64,000 bases of DNA from Bin87 sp963665395 (GTDB taxonomy: Bacteria; Chloroflexota; Dehalococcoidia; Lucifugimonadales; UBA3495), in assembly GCA_963665395.2 (NCBI GenBank), contig OY762251.1:1116001-1180000 (forward strand), written 5' to 3'. Below the pieces are notes generated by a model. The model was not told where the DNA came from, searched no databases, and saw nothing but the letters and a program-made list of their open reading frames with translations. The position numbers and the translations under genes are program-made. Position 1 is the first letter of the stretch; each line of letters starts with the position of its first letter. Of this stretch, positions 31,699 through 40,181 are shown piece by piece.

Positions 31699-34193
31699 AT
31701 GACCGGTCAAAGCGTTTTCGGATGGACCCGCATCACCGCGGCGACGGCGACGGCCCTGCTGCTGGGCTTGATTGCTGTCGCGCTGATTTTCGCCCCCCAC
31801 CCTCGCCTTTTAGAGGCTAGTTCCCCGCCGGCCGCGCCGACCAAGCTGGCCGCTGCCCCGGCGACGGGCAAATCACCCTGTCCTGGGACGCCGCCAACTC
31901 CGCCGACAACGTCACTCACTACGAGTACAACGTCAACCACAACGACACCAGCACCGGCAACTTCACCGGCTGGACGCCCTGGGCCGCCATCCCCGCCAGC
32001 GGCGCGTCCACCACGTCCCACACCTTCACCGGCCTGGCCGGCGGGCGGGAGTACCGCTACCACCTGCGGGCGGTGAACGCCAGCGGCGTCAGCGTGGGCG
32101 CGCCCGACGCGCCGCCCTGGTACGCCGCGGCGACCCCCATCCCCCGGCCGCCGCCCCCGGCCGCGCCCACCAACCTGCGGATCGAGCGCGTCTGCGACCA
32201 TAGGATGAAAGTGCGCTGGCATCGCTCCGCCGGGGCCACCGGCTACGACCTGGAAATCGGCAGCGCCAATGGCAAGCACTGGAAACGGCTGTTGACCAAC
32301 TGGCCCGGCAACCCCTGGTACGCTACCCACTGGGACAAGAACCGCACCTACCGTTTCGCCGTCCGCGCCGTGAACGACGGCGGCGCCAGCGCGTGGGTCA
32401 ACTCCGCGGCGTCAGTCGCGCCGCCCTGCGCGGTGAATAACCTGAGCGTCGTAACCAGCACTCCGGGCGAGGGCGACACCGGCGCGGCCGGAGGCGAAAT
32501 CAGCGCGAGCTGGAGCGTGGCCAGCCGCGGCGCAAGCGACACGGTATCGGCGCAGTCGCCCAACGGCGGCATGACCAGCCAGTGGAGCAACGCCAACGTC
32601 GCCTGGCTGACGGCGAGCAATATCAAGGGAACGGCCGCCACCCTGAACCTGGCCGACCACAGCGGGCAGTGGTGGTACAACGCCGACACCGGGCCGGACA
32701 GCGCCTGCCAGGGTCCCGTCGCCGCCGGAACCTCGTCCGACAACCTCACCGGCCTCACCGAGCACCAGCAGTACACCTACACCGCCTACGACGCGGCCGG
32801 CTGCAACAGCGGCGACGCGCTGGACTCCATTACCTTTACCTTCGAGCCGTCCGGGGACGTGCTGAAAGCTGAAAGCATAACCGCAACCACAGCAACCCTG
32901 AAGCTCGAAAACCACACGGGAGACTGGTGGTACAAGCGCACCGCGCCGGATGCGGGCAACTGCACGAAAGGCGAGGCCGACTTCACCAACGACTTGGACA
33001 GCCTCGCTCCCGGCACCGCAGGGCTTGTGCAAAGTCCTTTTCATCCGCTCTTGGTGAGCCTGTCGAACCATCCGTTGATTGCGAGGGGCATCCTTCGACA
33101 AGCTCAGGATGAGCGGGAAAAGGGCTACGCGGTGACTTTGCACAAGCCCTGCCGGCACCGAGTACACCTACAAGTCCTATGACGTGGACGGCTGCGGGAA
33201 CATCCACGAGGGCGCCAGCGTAACCTTCACCACCGCCGGCTTGTCGGTGAGCAACCGGGACGTATCTGGTAGCTTTGGGACGCGCATCGTTGGCGTAGAA
33301 GATGGGGCTGTGACTAAATGTGCGGCATCGTTTGAGACTGGGAGCGCGACAAACGGTTACACCCTACACAGGGTAGCCGCCTCCTTCGGGATTTCGGGGG
33401 TAGCCCCTCAGGATTCACCATAGCTCTGCACGCGGCATCAGGCAATGCTCCTGCTACAAACGCCATCTCGAACGCGACATTGAGTGGAAGCTTGCCTGCT
33501 ACTAACGTTACCCGGGAATACACTTGCTCGGGTAGCGGATGTAGCCTGTCAGCGGACACCACTTACTGGTACTGGATCGTGATGAGTACGCCCGACACAT
33601 CGGGGACCCGCGCTTACCAATGGCGAGTAAAAAATGCCGACGTTGAGACCCAGATTCCATCAAGCAACGGATGGTCCTTCGGGAGCAATACATTGTGGGG
33701 GAGCAATCTACAATACACGCTGAATAACGCTGGCGCGATGAAAGTCGCGGCGACGGCGAACGCCGTCCCCTCGCTGACGGCCAGCGGTATCAGCGGAACG
33801 GGGGCGACGCTGACCATCGCCGGGCACAGCGGGGCCTGGCACTACCAGGGCATCAGCGGCACGGAGGCGCCGTCCACCTGCGTAACGGTGTCCGCCGGCG
33901 ACACGTCGGACACGCTGAGCAACCTGGACGCCGACAAGCTGTACGGCTACACCGCCTACAGCGGCGCCAACTGCGCCTCGGGCGCGGCCATTGACACCGA
34001 GTATTTCTCGACGAAGGACTTTGACGTGGGGAACTTGGGGGAGACGGCGGCCACTGGAAACTGCGCGATAGGCTGTGCGCTCACTGTTGCGACTCAGTGC
34101 GCCGTAGCGTTCAGTACGGGCGACCGGAGCGGCGGCTACACGCTGAAGAGCGTAACCGTCAGATTCCTAGTATTACAACGACGGTTGGGATGA
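31699..34193 (+). pseudogene. Decayed fibronectin-type-III surface protein gene
   Basis: ATG at 31699 with a membrane-spanning N-terminus (ATALLLGLIAVALIFAP). After about 31860 the fibronectin-III reading continues one frame over (QITLSWDAANSADNVTHYEY, EYRYHLRAVNASGVSVG), pointing to a one-base loss in the CCCC run. Repeated modules with WWYN/WWYK-type motifs follow (NLADHSGQWWYNAD, KLENHTGDWWYKRT). An R5 element interrupts the frame at 33019. Another one-base shift occurs near 33395 (GFTIALHAASGN continues in a different frame), and the gene ends abruptly at 34193. No part can give the complete product. The family is a large secreted or surface repeat protein of unknown ligand. Confidence 0.75.
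33019..33151. mobile_element. R5 133-bp non-autonomous element, copy 2, inside a coding region
   Basis: Same sequence as 28267-28399, ends CAGGGCTTGTGCAAAGTC and inverse. Flanked by CCGGCACCG at 33010-33018 and 33152-33160. Removing 142 bases restores the protein frame (LAPGT then EYTYKSYDVDGCGN), proving insertion into a once-continuous gene. Confidence 0.9.
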
Positions 34194-34241
34194 TAGGATG
34201 ATGCCCAAATCAGGAAAGGCTTCAGGAGGTGGGGCAGGGCG

Positions 34242-34352
34242 ATGGATGCGGCGGCGTTGGAGCGAGTGTACGAAGCCTTTCGGGATTTTCACGACTATTT
34301 TGCGCCAGCCTAGGGGCGCAAACAGCCGCGGGAAAAGTGGTAACCACGGCCC
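34242..34352 (+). pseudogene. N-terminal remnant of an IS701-like transposase
   Basis: ATG at 34242 after GGAGG-rich sequence gives LERVYEAFRDFHDYFAPA, then a TAG, and in the same frame GRKQPREKW. The composite resembles the start of IS701-family DDE transposases (FHxxFAPlFGRkeqReR). The remaining ~400 residues are absent. It lies between the decayed fibronectin gene and tRNA-Arg. Confidence 0.45.
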
Positions 34353-34391
34353 GTCAACGTACAAATTCTACTCAAAGCAGGGATAAATTGG

Positions 34392-34464
34392 CGTCCCAGG
34401 CAGGATTCGAACCCGCGGCCAGCTGCTTAGAAGGCAGCCGCTCTATCCACTGAGCTACTGGGAC
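34392..34464 (-). tRNA. tRNA-Arg (anticodon TCT)
   Basis: The minus strand folds into a complete cloverleaf: acceptor GTCCCAG/CTGGGAC, D stem GCTC/GAGC, anticodon stem GCTGC/GCAGC with loop CTTCTAA (TCT), T arm GCGGG-TTCGAAT-CCTGC. 73 nt, CCA not encoded. It reads AGA codons. Confidence 0.95.
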
Positions 34465-34557
34465 GCGCTACACTGCAAGGATATGCAGCCGGGCATCGGC
34501 CTGTCAACGGTGGCGCCGCCTGCCCAAGTGTCCTAACGACAATGCCGAGGTGAACAC

Positions 34558-35574
34558 ATGGTTATCAAAGGCGAAGACTGGCTGGCCCAGACCATTGAGG
34601 AAACGCTGGAGCCGGACCTGCCCATCTGTGATACGCACCACCACTTCTGGGTTTCCCGCCCGGAGCCTCCTGCCTACCAGCGCTACCTGCTGCCCGAACT
34701 GGCGGCGGACGTGAACAGCGGGCACAACGTCCGCTCCACGGTCTTCATCGAAGTGCGCTGCGAATACCGCCAGAGCGGCCCGGAGGAGCTGCGGCCGGTG
34801 GGCGAGGTGGAGTACATCGAGACCATCGCCGCCGAGAGCGCCGCCGGCCGCCACGGCCCCACCAAGGCGGCGTCCGCCATCATCGGCCACGCCGACCTGA
34901 AACTCGGCGACGGCGTGCGTCCGGCGCTGGAAGCCATGCGCGCCGCCAGTCCCGGACGCTTCCGGGGCATCCGCCACTCCACGGGCTGGGACGCCGCTCC
35001 CGAGTTGGCGCAGCGCGACATCCAGGGCGCCCTGTCCACCGACGGCTACCGGGCCGGCGCCAGGGTCATGGCCGACATGGGCCTGGTGCTGGAAAACTCC
35101 CTCTATCACCCCCAGCTGTCCGAGCTGGCGGACTTCGCCCGGGCCGTTCCCGACCTGACCATCGTGCTGAACCACATCGGCGGCCTGGTGCGCGTCGGCC
35201 CCTACGCCAACCGGGACGATGAGGTGCTGCCGGCCTGGCGGCAGGGCGTGGCGGAAGTCGCCCAGTGTCCCAACGTGGTCATCAAGCTGGGCGGCGTCGG
35301 TCAGGTGCGCTATGGGTACAACTGGCACGACCGGGAGACGCCCATCGGCTCCGCGGAACTGGCCGCCACTCTCGGCCCGCTGATGAACTACTGCATCGAA
35401 CAGTTCGGCCCCGACCGTTGCATGTTCGAGAGCAACTTCCCCGTGGACAAGCCGTCCTACTCCTACAACGTCCTGTTCAACGCCTTCAAACGCCTGTCGG
35501 CGGGCTACACCGCCACCGAGCGCGCCGCCCTGTTCCACGACACGGCCCTGCGGATGTACGGCATCAGCGACTGA
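34558..35574 (+). CDS. Amidohydrolase family protein (TIM-barrel, amidohydrolase-2)
   Basis: 338 residues. Metal-site and fold markers: CDTHHHFWV near 25, FRGIRHSTGWD near 142, LENSLYHPQLSELADFA, VLNHIGGLVR near 203 and MFESNFPVDK near 295. PF04909 members hydrolyse lactones or decarboxylate metabolites (for example 2-pyrone-4,6-dicarboxylate hydrolase types). It precedes the oligopeptide ABC genes, which have their own promoter. Confidence 0.88.
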   Translation: MVIKGEDWLAQTIEETLEPDLPICDTHHHFWVSRPEPPAYQRYLLPELAADVNSGHNVRSTVFIEVRCEYRQSGPEELRPVGEVEYIETIAAESAAGRHGPTKAASAIIGHADLKLGDGVRPALEAMRAASPGRFRGIRHSTGWDAAPELAQRDIQGALSTDGYRAGARVMADMGLVLENSLYHPQLSELADFARAVPDLTIVLNHIGGLVRVGPYANRDDEVLPAWRQGVAEVAQCPNVVIKLGGVGQVRYGYNWHDRETPIGSAELAATLGPLMNYCIEQFGPDRCMFESNFPVDKPSYSYNVLFNAFKRLSAGYTATERAALFHDTALRMYGISD

Positions 35575-35585
35575 CCGCGACAAAG

Positions 35586-35614
35586 TTGACTGAATCCACC
35601 GACAAGTGTATTGT
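35586..35614 (+). promoter_or_regulatory. Sigma70-type promoter before the ABC transporter operon
   Basis: TTGACT at 35586-35591 and TATTGT at 35609-35614 with a 17-base spacer, 62 bases before the binding-protein start. Confidence 0.55.
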
Positions 35615-35675
35615 CCTTCGATAGCAAACCCATAGCGCAATATTCGCGTTTGCGATTATGGTTCGGAGGTATCGA

Positions 35676-37553
35676 ATGTCGGTTAAGGCAGTCTGGCTCG
35701 CATCCTTAACGCTGTCCCTGGCCCTCGTCCTGGCCTGTGGCGGCGCCGCCGCTCCCACCCAGGTCGAGGTCACTCGCGTCGTTACCGAGCAGGTGGAAAC
35801 GCCTGTTGAGGTCACCCGCGTCGTTACCGAACAGGTGGAAACGTCTGTTGAGGTCACCCGCGTCGTTACCGAACAGGTCGAAAAAGAGGTCATCAAGGAA
35901 GTCCTGGTGGTAGCCACCCCGGTGCCGCCGGTTCAGGGCGTGGTGCGCCAGCAAGCCGAGCCCGCGGGCACGTTGACCGTGAGCCTGCAAAATCTCGGTT
36001 CACAGGTCACCGACCCCATCCTACAGGGTCGCGCCGGGCACGCTCAGTATCAGGCCCCCATCTACGACGCCCTCCTCGGGTTCGACTACGAGAACCAGTA
36101 CGGCGGCGTCGGCCCCGGAGTGGCCGAGGAATGGTCAATCGACCCCGACGGCGCCAGCTGGACTTTCAACATCGCGCCGAACCTGGTGTTCCACGACGGC
36201 GAAGTCCTGGACGCGCACGACGTGAAGTTCAGCCTCGAACGCACCATGTACCACGAGGAGAGCGTGGTGGGCGACGGCACCCGCCTGGTACGGCAACTCA
36301 GGCAGCCGTCCGAGGAAGCCATCGAGGTCATCGACGATCTCACCCTGCGGATGCACACCGACGGCTCCAAGCCGCACTTCTGGAGCCTGCTCACCCGGGC
36401 GGTCTTCCAGGGCGGCCAGATTATGCCCAAGGACTACATCGAAGCCGTGGGCGACGAGGGTTTCCGCGCCGAGCCCATCGGCAGCGGCCCCTGGATGTAC
36501 GCCGAGCACTCCGTGGGCGATTACTTCCGGTATGAAGCCTTCGACAAGTCCCACCGCGGCATCCCCCACTTCGCCAACATGAGCCTGTTGCTGGTGCCCG
36601 AAGAGAGCACCAAGCTGGCCATGGTTCGCACCGGCCAGGCCGACCTCATCGACCTGGTGCCGGAGTCCGCCCCCGAGGTGGAAGCTGCCGGCGCCCAGCT
36701 CACGGTCATCGAGGGCGTGGGCATGTTCATCTACCAGTTCTGGGGCCTCTACTGGCCCGAGGCCCAGGCGTTGCCCATCGGTGATGTTCGCGTGCGGCAG
36801 GCCATGTCCCTGGCCATCAACCGCCAGGACATCATCGACTTCACCCTGAACGGCTATGGGCGACCCTCCATGCCCTTCGCCACCTTCCCCACCAGCGTTG
36901 ACGTGGACGTTCCACGGTGGCAGGCCTGGGGCGAAGAGGCTCTCGTGTACGACCCGGATCGCGCCAAAGCCTTGCTGGCCGAGGCCGGCTATCCCGATGG
37001 GTTCGAAATCACCTTCTGGAGCACCAACTTCTCCGGTACTCCCTACATGAACGACCTCAGCCAGGCCGTCACCGGCTTCTGGGAAGAGATCGGCATCAAG
37101 TCCGACCTGAGGATCATTGAAATCGGCGTGTTCAGTCCCATGACCCGGCGGCCGGGCCACGACGAATGGGGCGAAGGCTTCAACGGCGCCGTCAGCATCT
37201 TCCGCAACGCGGGCCGGCCCCTGCCGGTGCCCCGGTATCAGTCCACCTTCCACCCGGACAGCAACCACGTGGCGTTCGGCGACCGGGATACTCTCACGCC
37301 GGTGGGCGAGGAGTATCTCAGGCTCCACGAGATAGCCATCTCGGAGCGGGACGATGCGAAGCGCGCCGAGGCGACCAACGACATCCTCCAACTGGTGGCT
37401 GACCAGTGGATCGGCGTCCCGATTGTCCAGGGCGTCAGCCTGTACGCCTCCAACCCGGAAACCGTGGGCCGCTGGCAGGGCATCTACGGGCGCGGGGAAC
37501 TTGGCGATGTCTTCCATCGGATCCCCCACGCCGAAGGCAACCCCTGGCAGTAA
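35676..37553 (+). CDS. Oligopeptide/dipeptide ABC transporter substrate-binding lipoprotein
   Basis: 625 residues from the ATG at 35676 after GGAGGT. The signal peptide ends in a lipobox (LALVLACGG, Cys near 21). A 13-residue linker unit of the type VEVTRVVTEQVET follows in three copies and probably acts as a flexible tether. The SBP_bac_5 domain includes VAEEWSIDPDGASWTFNIAP, FHDGEVLDAHDVKFSLERT and VRQAMSLAINRQDIID. Permease genes follow; ATPase genes are absent here. The linker repeats are typical of Chloroflexota transporters. Confidence 0.92.
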   Translation: MSVKAVWLASLTLSLALVLACGGAAAPTQVEVTRVVTEQVETPVEVTRVVTEQVETSVEVTRVVTEQVEKEVIKEVLVVATPVPPVQGVVRQQAEPAGTLTVSLQNLGSQVTDPILQGRAGHAQYQAPIYDALLGFDYENQYGGVGPGVAEEWSIDPDGASWTFNIAPNLVFHDGEVLDAHDVKFSLERTMYHEESVVGDGTRLVRQLRQPSEEAIEVIDDLTLRMHTDGSKPHFWSLLTRAVFQGGQIMPKDYIEAVGDEGFRAEPIGSGPWMYAEHSVGDYFRYEAFDKSHRGIPHFANMSLLLVPEESTKLAMVRTGQADLIDLVPESAPEVEAAGAQLTVIEGVGMFIYQFWGLYWPEAQALPIGDVRVRQAMSLAINRQDIIDFTLNGYGRPSMPFATFPTSVDVDVPRWQAWGEEALVYDPDRAKALLAEAGYPDGFEITFWSTNFSGTPYMNDLSQAVTGFWEEIGIKSDLRIIEIGVFSPMTRRPGHDEWGEGFNGAVSIFRNAGRPLPVPRYQSTFHPDSNHVAFGDRDTLTPVGEEYLRLHEIAISERDDAKRAEATNDILQLVADQWIGVPIVQGVSLYASNPETVGRWQGIYGRGELGDVFHRIPHAEGNPWQ

Positions 37554-37641
37554 TCGCCGGCGAACCCTTTGACGATCCATGCTCATCGCGCCGGGAACTG
37601 CCTGAGCGGCCCGGCGCGAATCATTCCTTGAGGTCGGGGAT

Positions 37642-38559
37642 TTGCAAAAATACATCCTCAACCGGCTTTTGCAGGGCATTGTCCTGCTTTTCATCGTCGC
37701 GCTGATTGTGTTCGCCCTGGCCCGGGCGACCGGAAATCCGGCGGACCTCATGGTCCCGGAGGACGCCAGCGAGGAAGAGCGCGCGCTCATCGAGCGGAAC
37801 CTCGGCCTCGACCGCCCCTACCATATCCAGCTCTTCGTGTTTCTCACCGGCATCGTCCGCGGCGACTTCGGCGACTCCCTCGTCTATAAGAAGCCGGCGG
37901 CCGAGCTCTTCTTCGAGCGTCTGCCCAACACCTTGAAGCTGCTGCCGCTGTCCATGGTTATTGCGGTGGGCGTCGCCATTCCCTTGGGGGTTGTCGCGGC
38001 CGTCAAGCGCGGCACCTGGATCGACCAGGTGGCCGGCGCCATTGCCGTGTTCGGCGTGGCCACCCCCAATTTCTGGATCGCCATCGTCTGCATCTACATC
38101 TTCAGCGTGTGGCTGGACGTTCTCCCCCCCGGGCGAATGGGCGGGCCGGCTCACTACATCCTGCCCGCGTTCACCCTGGGCACGTTCTCCATCGCCGGGA
38201 TCATGCGGCTGATCCGGTCCAGTATGCTCGAGGTGCTGGATACCGAGTACGTCAAGCTGGCCCGGATCAAGGGCTTGCAGGAGTGGAAGGTCTTCTGGAA
38301 GCATTGCCTGCGCAACGCCCTGATCCCGGTGCTGACGCTCTTCGGCGTCTTCGTCGGCGGGTTCGTCACCGGAGCCATCGTTACCGAGACCGTGTTTGCC
38401 TGGCCCGGCATCGGCCGCCTCACCATCGACGCCGTGGCGCAACGCGACTTTCCGCTGTTGCAGGCGGTGATCCTGCTGGACGCCGTCATCATCCTCGGCG
38501 TCAATCTGGTCGTGGATATACTCTACGCCTACATCAATCCCAGGATCCGGTACGACTAG
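37642..38559 (+). CDS. ABC transporter permease, DppB/OppB type
   Basis: 305 residues, TTG start at 37642 after GAGG. First membrane helix ILNRLLQGIVLLFIVALIVF; EERALIERNLGLDRPYHIQL is the usual periplasmic loop. The EAA motif region RIKGLQEWKVFWKHCLRNALIP near 210 contacts the ATPase. Five to six helices. It forms the heterodimeric channel with the next gene. Confidence 0.92.
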   Translation: MQKYILNRLLQGIVLLFIVALIVFALARATGNPADLMVPEDASEEERALIERNLGLDRPYHIQLFVFLTGIVRGDFGDSLVYKKPAAELFFERLPNTLKLLPLSMVIAVGVAIPLGVVAAVKRGTWIDQVAGAIAVFGVATPNFWIAIVCIYIFSVWLDVLPPGRMGGPAHYILPAFTLGTFSIAGIMRLIRSSMLEVLDTEYVKLARIKGLQEWKVFWKHCLRNALIPVLTLFGVFVGGFVTGAIVTETVFAWPGIGRLTIDAVAQRDFPLLQAVILLDAVIILGVNLVVDILYAYINPRIRYD

Positions 38560-38566
38560 GAGCGAC

Positions 38567-39469
38567 ATGGCCAGTAACCGCGTAGATAGCAGCGTTCAGG
38601 TACTGGAGGTATCGGGCGAGCGGCAGGAGCGGCTACGGTATGAGCTCAAGCGGCTGCCCTGGATCCCCGTGATCATCATCGCACTGATGATCTTCGCGGC
38701 CATCTTCGCGCCGCTCATCGCCCCCCATTCGCCAACCAAGCAGTCCCTGCGCGACAAGCTCAAGCCGCCGGCCTGGCAGGCCGAGGGCGAGGCCAGGTAT
38801 CTGCTGGGCACCGACATCCTGGGTCGGGACATTCTCAGCCGCCTGATTTACGGCGCCAGGGTCAGCCTGATCGTCGCCTTCACCGCCCTGCTGGCCGGCG
38901 GCGCCATCGGCGGCGTCCTGGGGCTGATCTCGGGCTATGCCGGTGGCAAGGTGGACACCCTGATCATGCGGGCGGTGGACGCCACCCTGGCCTTCCCGAC
39001 CATCCTGTTCGCTTTATTATTAGCGGTCACCATGGGGCAGGGGCTGCAAACCGTGGTCCTTGCCGTAACCCTGATTCTGTGGGCGAGGTTTGCCCGCGTC
39101 ACCCGCGGCGAGGTGCTGTCGCTCAAGAACAACGACTACATCGAGTTGGCCCGGGTCCATGGCAGCTCCGGCTCCCGCATTATATTCATCCACATCATGC
39201 CCAACGTGTTCAACTCGTTCATGGTCATGTTGACCCTCCACGTCGGGCTGGTGATCCTCACCGAAGCGTCCCTGAGCTTCCTGGGCGCCGGGATTCCCCC
39301 ACCCACGCCGTCCTGGGGTCAAATGGTCGCCGACGGACGGGCCAAAGTCGCCACGGCCTGGTGGATCTCCATAATCCCCGGCGTCGCCATCACCATGGTC
39401 GTGATCGCCTTCAACCTCTTCGGCGACTGGCTGCGGGACCGCCTGGATCCCAAGCTGCGCCAGCTTTAG
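38567..39469 (+). CDS. ABC transporter permease, DppC/OppC type
   Basis: 300 residues. N-terminal helix IPVIIIALMIFAAIFAPLIA; LLGTDILGRDILSRLIYGARVSL is the OppC signature; the EAA region is ELARVHGSSGSRIIFIHIMPN. It starts 7 bases after the DppB-type gene. No ATP-binding subunit gene follows (next is the R4 repeat), so ATPases must be supplied from elsewhere. Confidence 0.93.
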   Translation: MASNRVDSSVQVLEVSGERQERLRYELKRLPWIPVIIIALMIFAAIFAPLIAPHSPTKQSLRDKLKPPAWQAEGEARYLLGTDILGRDILSRLIYGARVSLIVAFTALLAGGAIGGVLGLISGYAGGKVDTLIMRAVDATLAFPTILFALLLAVTMGQGLQTVVLAVTLILWARFARVTRGEVLSLKNNDYIELARVHGSSGSRIIFIHIMPNVFNSFMVMLTLHVGLVILTEASLSFLGAGIPPPTPSWGQMVADGRAKVATAWWISIIPGVAITMVVIAFNLFGDWLRDRLDPKLRQL

Positions 39470-39499
39470 CGTCCGCTTGCAGTCACGTGGTTTCCCTTC

Positions 39500-39527
39500 G
39501 TAGGGGCGAATAATTATTCGCCCCTAC
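39500..39527. repeat. R4 perfect 28-bp palindrome
   Basis: GTAGGGGCGAATAA joined directly to its reverse complement, 30 bases after the permease gene. It could serve as a bidirectional terminator-like structure. About 34 bases later comes CCACCTAAAACGGAACGCT, also found after the hairpin at 28200. Confidence 0.65.
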
Positions 39528-39627
39528 ACGCACGGGCAACTGGATTTTGCCAAATTAAACCACCTAAAACGGAACGCTACCCCCAGAAAAACTTTGCAAC
39601 AGTAGCGTCGGCCTTATTTGGCGCTCT

Positions 39628-39657
39628 CTGGATTCCCGCTTTCGCGGGAATGACGGG
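39628..39657. repeat. R3-type hairpin repeat
   Basis: CTGGATTCCCGCTTTCGCGG, then GAATGACGGG; same variant as at 24893. It lies just before the convergent membrane-protein gene. Confidence 0.65.
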
Positions 39658-39676
39658 AAATGTCAGCACAGCCTGG

Positions 39677-40027
39677 CTACTTCCCGGGGGCCACCAGGCC
39701 GGCCAGTTTATCCACCAGCAGCCGCGCCAACTCTTTCGACCAGAGCAGCATCGCCGCCCCGGCGATGATCATAACCAGGCCGCCGCCCAGCATGAAGCCG
39801 TTCACGTCGGCGCAGAGGCACGGCGTGCCCACAGCGACCACATAGCCGCCGGCGAGCATCACCACCAGGGACGCCGCCCAGAATACTGCGGAAGTCAGGG
39901 CGACGCCGACGCCCCTGCGATGAATCTGCAATCTAAACACCCTTCGCCCACGGTTGGCTGAACAAATCTCCGGTGGGAGCGCGCCGATTGTAACACGCGC
40001 ATGATTCCGACGGCTTGGAGAGGACAA
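39677..40027 (-). CDS. Small two-helix membrane protein, unknown function
   Basis: Two hydrophobic segments (TSAVFWAASLVVMLAGGYVV and FMLGGGLVMIIAGAAMLLW) separated by a loop with two cysteines (GTPCLCADVNG), then a short amphipathic tail. The ATG at 40027 gives 116 residues, but the first ~29 look non-coding; the GTG at 39940 (87 residues) is a credible alternative. No family recognised. Confidence 0.45.
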   Translation of the reverse strand: MSSPSRRNHARVTIGALPPEICSANRGRRVFRLQIHRRGVGVALTSAVFWAASLVVMLAGGYVVAVGTPCLCADVNGFMLGGGLVMIIAGAAMLLWSKELARLLVDKLAGLVAPGK

Positions 40028-40040
40028 TCACACCATCACC

Positions 40041-40143
40041 GTCATTCCGGCGAAAGCCGGAATCCAGAGGCCGCCTTCGTTAACTCTGTTTCCGATTCGT
40101 TCATCCGTACCATCATGGACTCCGGCTTTCGCCGGAGTGACGG
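40041..40143. repeat. R3 hairpin repeats, inverted pair
   Basis: GTCATTCCGGCGAAAGCCGG at 40041 and its inverse form (GACTCCGGCTTTCGCCGGAG) at about 40119-40143 bracket about 50 bases. Located between the membrane protein and the end of the large methyltransferase gene. Confidence 0.65.
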
Positions 40144-40181
40144 GCGTTTAACCATATGACGCGATTGCCTTGGCAATTTGT

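Noticed and set aside
35757..35890. Tandem VEVTRVVTEQVET coding repeats as a mobile or regulatory repeat
   Set aside because: They are in-frame linker repeats common in binding lipoproteins of this kind.
36135..37790. 551-codon minus-strand frame opposite the peptide-binding protein
   Set aside because: Shadow frame; lipobox and SBP motifs lie on the plus strand.
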